Of a stretch of DNA of 64,000 nucleotides, positions 61,087-64,000 are shown one piece after another. Location of the stretch: positions 1 to 64,000 of the forward strand of contig NZ_RSFW01000033.1 in assembly GCF_003937825.1 (NCBI RefSeq), in the 5' to 3' direction. Source of the DNA: Mesobacillus subterraneus. Its GTDB lineage: Bacteria > Bacillota > Bacilli > Bacillales > Cytobacillaceae. Below the pieces are notes generated by a model, which saw only the letters and a list, made by a program, of their open reading frames with translations, searched no databases and was not told the DNA's origin. The position numbers and the translations under genes were made by a program. Each line of letters opens with the position of its first letter. The stretch's first letter is position 1.

Positions 61087-62046
61087 TTGCAACGAAAACC
61101 AACTCTCAAAGTACAGGTAAAACAAATAACGGTAGAAACTGATGCTATTAAAAGATTCACATTGGAGGCAGTCACTGATGGAAAGCTTCCGTCTTTCAGC
61201 GGAGGTTCCCACCTGACTACCTTCTTGCCGCATCCTTCTGGCACAACGGAAAGGCCTTATTCGCTGTTTTCTATCTCTGGATCTGCGGTATACGAAATCG
61301 CTGTGCGTCTGTCAGAGAATTCATCAGGCGGCTCGCTCTATTGGCATCAACATGTCCATGAGGGAGATGTCATTACCGTCAGCTACCCGAAAAATTCTTT
61401 TCCGTTGAGCTTTCAGGCAAAACATCATGTTTTTTATGCAGCGGGTATTGGAATCACGCCATTTTTGTCAATGATGGCTGAGCTGGCGGAGAAGAATTTT
61501 GCATTTGAACTTCATTATGCAGCGAAATCTAAGGAGCAGTGCGCTTTTTATGATTTTTTAAACCAAGCGTATCCTGGCAAGTGCCACTTTTATTTTTCAG
61601 AAGGCGAGCCAGCCAAACGCCTATCACCGGTACAGCTTGAAGATCACCCTATTGGCACCCATGTTTATTTTTGCGGGCCGGAAAGATTTATTGAGGATTT
61701 TAGAACAGCTGCCAAGAACTTTGGGTACCCTTCGTTCAACGTGCATTTCGAGCGTTTTGCAGCCCCTGCCCAATTGCAGCGGAAACCATTTGAAGTGACT
61801 CTCAAACACAGCGGGAAACTTTTAGATGTCCCCGCCGATTCCACCTTATTGGAAGTACTTCGCGAAATTGGAGTCAATGTGCCCTATTCCTGCCGAGCAG
61901 GGGGCTGTGGGACATGTGAAATAAAGGTAGAAGAAGGAGACATCCAACATTATGACTCATTCCTGACGGAAGACCAACAGCGTTCAAATCATACGATGCT
62001 GTGCTGCGTTTCCCGGGGGAAGGGAAGATTGGTGCTGGATTTATAG
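61087..62046 (+). CDS. PDR/VanB-type oxidoreductase (flavin and 2Fe-2S reductase component)
   Basis: 319-residue phthalate dioxygenase reductase-like protein: a flavin-binding barrel (RPYSLFSISG), the NAD(P)-binding domain (FYAAGIGITPFLSMM, YFCGPERFI) and a C-terminal plant-type 2Fe-2S ferredoxin with C-x4-C-x2-C (CRAGGCGTC) and a fourth Cys about 30 residues on. It would deliver electrons to the DUF3445 heme protein. The start is TTG at 61087, with GGGAGGG seven bases upstream and 17 bases after the previous stop; a longer overlapping frame upstream is rejected. Confidence 0.9.
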   Translation: MQRKPTLKVQVKQITVETDAIKRFTLEAVTDGKLPSFSGGSHLTTFLPHPSGTTERPYSLFSISGSAVYEIAVRLSENSSGGSLYWHQHVHEGDVITVSYPKNSFPLSFQAKHHVFYAAGIGITPFLSMMAELAEKNFAFELHYAAKSKEQCAFYDFLNQAYPGKCHFYFSEGEPAKRLSPVQLEDHPIGTHVYFCGPERFIEDFRTAAKNFGYPSFNVHFERFAAPAQLQRKPFEVTLKHSGKLLDVPADSTLLEVLREIGVNVPYSCRAGGCGTCEIKVEEGDIQHYDSFLTEDQQRSNHTMLCCVSRGKGRLVLDL

Positions 62047-62049
62047 CAC

Positions 62050-62086
62050 AAAAGAAAACCGCATCCGTTTGAGATGCGGTTTTCTC
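62050..62086. terminator. Bidirectional terminator after the N-demethylase operon
   Basis: GAAAACCGCATC-cgtttga-GATGCGGTTTTC, perfect stem between convergent genes with A and T runs. Confidence 0.9.
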
Positions 62087-62090
62087 GTTA

Positions 62091-63317
62091 TCAAGCCATT
62101 TCGGCTTTCTTTTCGGATTGGTCGACAACGGCCGCACCGACGACGTCTCCAACCACATTGGAGGCTGTGCCGGCCATGCCGATGAGTGCGTCAACGCCTG
62201 CGATCAGGGCAACGATTTCAAGTGGCAGGTCAAACATTGTCAAGACGACGGACAGCGTGACAAGCCCTGCCGCCGGTATTCCAGCTGTCCCGATGGAAAG
62301 GAGTGTACCAACAAGGATGATGGTGAAATAATCCATAAGCGAGAAGTTGGCTCCCGTGACATTTGCAGCGAAGACAATGGAGGCTCCCATTCTCAGCGCG
62401 CCGCCATCAGAATTGAAGACAGCTCCAAGCGGAAGGCTGAAATTGACCATTTTATCAGAGACTCCGGCTTTTTTCGCACTTTCGATTGCAACCGGCAAGG
62501 AAGCAATACTGCTCGAGGTGAAGAAGGCCGTTGTAAAAGCATCCTTTGTGTTCGCGTAAAACTTCAGCACCGGAATGTTGAAAAGTTTCAGAGTCCCGCT
62601 GTACACAAAAATCCAAAGCAGGATGATGCCGAGATAAAAGACAGCTGTAAACTCCAGCAAGGATGTCAGTGTATCCCATCCCTGCGTTCCGAATGTCGTA
62701 GCGCCAATCGCAAAAATACCAATCGGTGCGTATAGCAGGATTCCCTTCAAGATTCGGAAAAAAAGTTCATTTGCCGCTTCAAAAAAAGTCTGCAGCTGTG
62801 TTCCATAGTTCTGGATTTTCTCCTCGTTCGAGTACCTCATCCCTGACATGGCATAACCAATAATGATGGCAAGGAACAGGATTGCCATTAGGTTCCCTGA
62901 AGTAAAAGCAGCAAAGAAATTGTCAGGAACAATATTAAAAATCACGTCTGAAATCGATGGTGTGGCAGGCTTCTCAACCTTTGCATCCGGAAGTGACAGC
63001 GAATTTCCCGGGCTGATCCACAATGCCAGGCCCAGACCGATCAATACAGCAGCAGCCGTCGTCAAACCATAATACATAATCAGCTTGCCACCCGTCCTGC
63101 CTAACTGGGCAGGGTTCATCTGGTTGACGGCAAGCACAACGGTCAGGAATACCACAGGGGTCGCAATGAGGCTGAGCAGTTTGATCAGCAGCGTCCCAAG
63201 CGGCTTGAAAACCTCTGTGTCGGGTCCCATAATCACACCGGCTAAAATACCCAGGACAAAGCCCGTGGTCATTTTTAAGATGAAAGATGAATTTTTATAT
63301 TTAGTCCATAAGCTCAC
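62091..63317 (-). CDS. Dicarboxylate/amino acid:cation symporter
   Basis: 408-residue transporter of the DAACS family (GltP/DctA type). Membrane segments run throughout; the hairpin HP1 serine-rich motif is seen as AFFTSSSIASLP and the substrate- and ion-binding segments as GAVFNSDGGALRMG and the terminal MAGTASNVVGDVVGA. It would import glutamate, aspartate or C4-dicarboxylates with protons or sodium; the exact substrate cannot be told. GTG start with AGAGGCG upstream. Convergent with the N-demethylase operon, sharing its terminator. Confidence 0.92.
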   Translation of the reverse strand: MSLWTKYKNSSFILKMTTGFVLGILAGVIMGPDTEVFKPLGTLLIKLLSLIATPVVFLTVVLAVNQMNPAQLGRTGGKLIMYYGLTTAAAVLIGLGLALWISPGNSLSLPDAKVEKPATPSISDVIFNIVPDNFFAAFTSGNLMAILFLAIIIGYAMSGMRYSNEEKIQNYGTQLQTFFEAANELFFRILKGILLYAPIGIFAIGATTFGTQGWDTLTSLLEFTAVFYLGIILLWIFVYSGTLKLFNIPVLKFYANTKDAFTTAFFTSSSIASLPVAIESAKKAGVSDKMVNFSLPLGAVFNSDGGALRMGASIVFAANVTGANFSLMDYFTIILVGTLLSIGTAGIPAAGLVTLSVVLTMFDLPLEIVALIAGVDALIGMAGTASNVVGDVVGAAVVDQSEKKAEMA

Positions 63318-63828
63318 TTCTAAAATCGCCTCTACTTATCTAGTAAATTTAAGTTAACTCTAGGGTACTGGTGTTAACTTCCACTTATTAATAAACTACA
63401 CTTCTTCAGGGATAGAAACAATAGTGAATTGTACAAGGGGAATTCTCTTTAATGAACTTCATTTAGGGCAGAGAAGTTAGGGAAGGGGGTAATGACGATC
63501 AAATTGGGCAATGAGTTTTATACAAGATCGCGATCCATTTAATAATACTGTCGAAGATAAACGGTCTTAATCTATCGTTATTTATCAACTGTTGTTGAAG
63601 ATTCTCTACAGGTATCAGAATATGTTTTCTTAATAAGAATCTCGCTGTATAAATTAGTCGGAATTTTTGGAAAACTTTATAAAGGAAAAGGTTAAACATT
63701 AGTTAATTAGTATTAGGTAAGAGTTTTTTAGATACATACTCGCTCTTTTTTCCTAAGGAGGTGTCAATTCAGTACATAAGAGTGAGGGTGATGATTATTA
63801 TTTTTCCGAGAGAGGATGAGGCGAAGGA
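63318..63828. other. Intergenic region before the last gene
   Basis: 511 bases of AT-rich sequence between divergent genes. A 66-codon frame on the minus strand (63499-63699) has no ribosome site and no recognisable motif. AAGGAGGTG at about 63755 is a strong ribosome-like site not followed by an obvious frame. No clear promoter, repeat or IS end. Confidence 0.5.
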
Positions 63829-64000
63829 ATGAAGAGGTATTTTCCAAGAGTTTTACTTACTTTAGTAGCATTTGTACTGATTTTTTCAACGTTTGGTTTT
63901 GGGGCAGCAGCAAATGGAGGGGCAACCTCACAAACAAAATTGACTGAATTGCCTTTAGCGGAAATTTTCGGGGATATTGAACTTTCTTCAAGCAAGCCGA
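63829..64000 (+). CDS. Secreted protein, 5' part only
   Basis: 57 codons run off the window edge without a stop. The start MKRYFPRVLLTLVAFVLIFS is a signal peptide, with a likely cleavage in FGFGAAA-N, followed by a polar region (GGATSQTKLTELPL). Too little remains to assign a family. GAGGCGAAGGA precedes the ATG. Confidence 0.7.
   Translation, partial: MKRYFPRVLLTLVAFVLIFSTFGFGAAANGGATSQTKLTELPLAEIFGDIELSSSKP

Noticed and set aside
61985-63015. Noc-binding sites (ATTTCCCGGGAAAT) at TTTCCCGGGGGAA and AATTTCCCGGGCTG
   Set aside because: Each keeps only about ten of fourteen positions and lies within coding sequence; not convincing.
63499-63699. 66-codon minus-strand frame before the last gene
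   Set aside because: No ribosome site, no recognisable motif and AT-rich composition; kept as intergenic.

Overview
The window is the replication-origin region of a Bacillaceae chromosome. The order gyrA, gyrB, remB, recF, yaaA, dnaN, dnaA, oriC, rpmH, rnpA, spoIIIJ, jag, mnmE, mnmG, rsmG, noc, soj, spo0J follows Bacillus subtilis closely, as do the blocks rpsF-ssb-rpsR, yybS-gdpP-rplI-dnaB-purA and walRKHIJ-htrA-rlmH. Moderate GC, strong AGGAGG ribosome sites and free use of GTG/TTG starts fit. A Mesobacillus/Cytobacillus-like genus is plausible, but I cannot fix the species.

Layout. 1-200: leader, boxA and tandem promoters of an rRNA operon reading left out of the window. 243-10846 (minus strand): an HD-GYP protein, the gyrase genes, remB, recF, yaaA, dnaN and dnaA. 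oriC is bipartite: DnaA boxes at 11043-11316 upstream of dnaA, and a DnaA-trio plus boxes at 9378-9491 between dnaA and dnaN. From 11816 rightward nearly everything core is on the plus strand, co-directional with a fork leaving oriC: ribosomal protein/RNase P/insertase genes, tRNA modification, noc-soj-spo0J segregation genes, the S6-SSB-S18 operon, c-di-AMP phosphodiesterase, replicative helicase, purA, a short tRNA cluster (Lys, Glu, Phe) and the cell-wall two-component operon walRKHIJ with an M23 hydrolase before it and htrA after it. Three parS sites (in spo0J, before ssb, in walK) and two DnaA-box clusters outside oriC (jag-mnmE, htrA-rlmH) mark the region as a control centre for initiation and segregation.

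From about 46.9 kb the content becomes accessory: two secreted proteins, a nitroreductase, malate:quinone oxidoreductase, a NERD protein, the AhpCF peroxidase pair under Fur-family boxes, a membrane ImmA-like metallopeptidase paired with an XRE regulator, a three-gene heme oxidative N-demethylase-type operon, a dicarboxylate/amino-acid symporter and the start of another secreted protein.

Main discoveries. (1) The two secreted-protein genes (46952-47590 and 56654-57142) each have a leader matching the class II cyclic-di-GMP riboswitch core, with covarying stems, a covarying pseudoknot pair relative to the known class, and a 3' segment able to hide the Shine-Dalgarno sequence. The two promoters also share an upstream TTGTCGAT box at nearly the same spacing. 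(2) Two unrelated-sequence intergenic arrays (26694-26930 and 52829-53167) have the same build: a 27-nt inverted-repeat unit plus a 25-nt spacer, period 52 bp, with compensatory changes in one of them. They are not CRISPR arrays and look like one class of palindromic element. (3) The membrane metallopeptidase gene most likely starts at an ATT codon. (4) A 5' tRNA-Lys fragment sits directly behind a promoter 133 bp before the intact gene.
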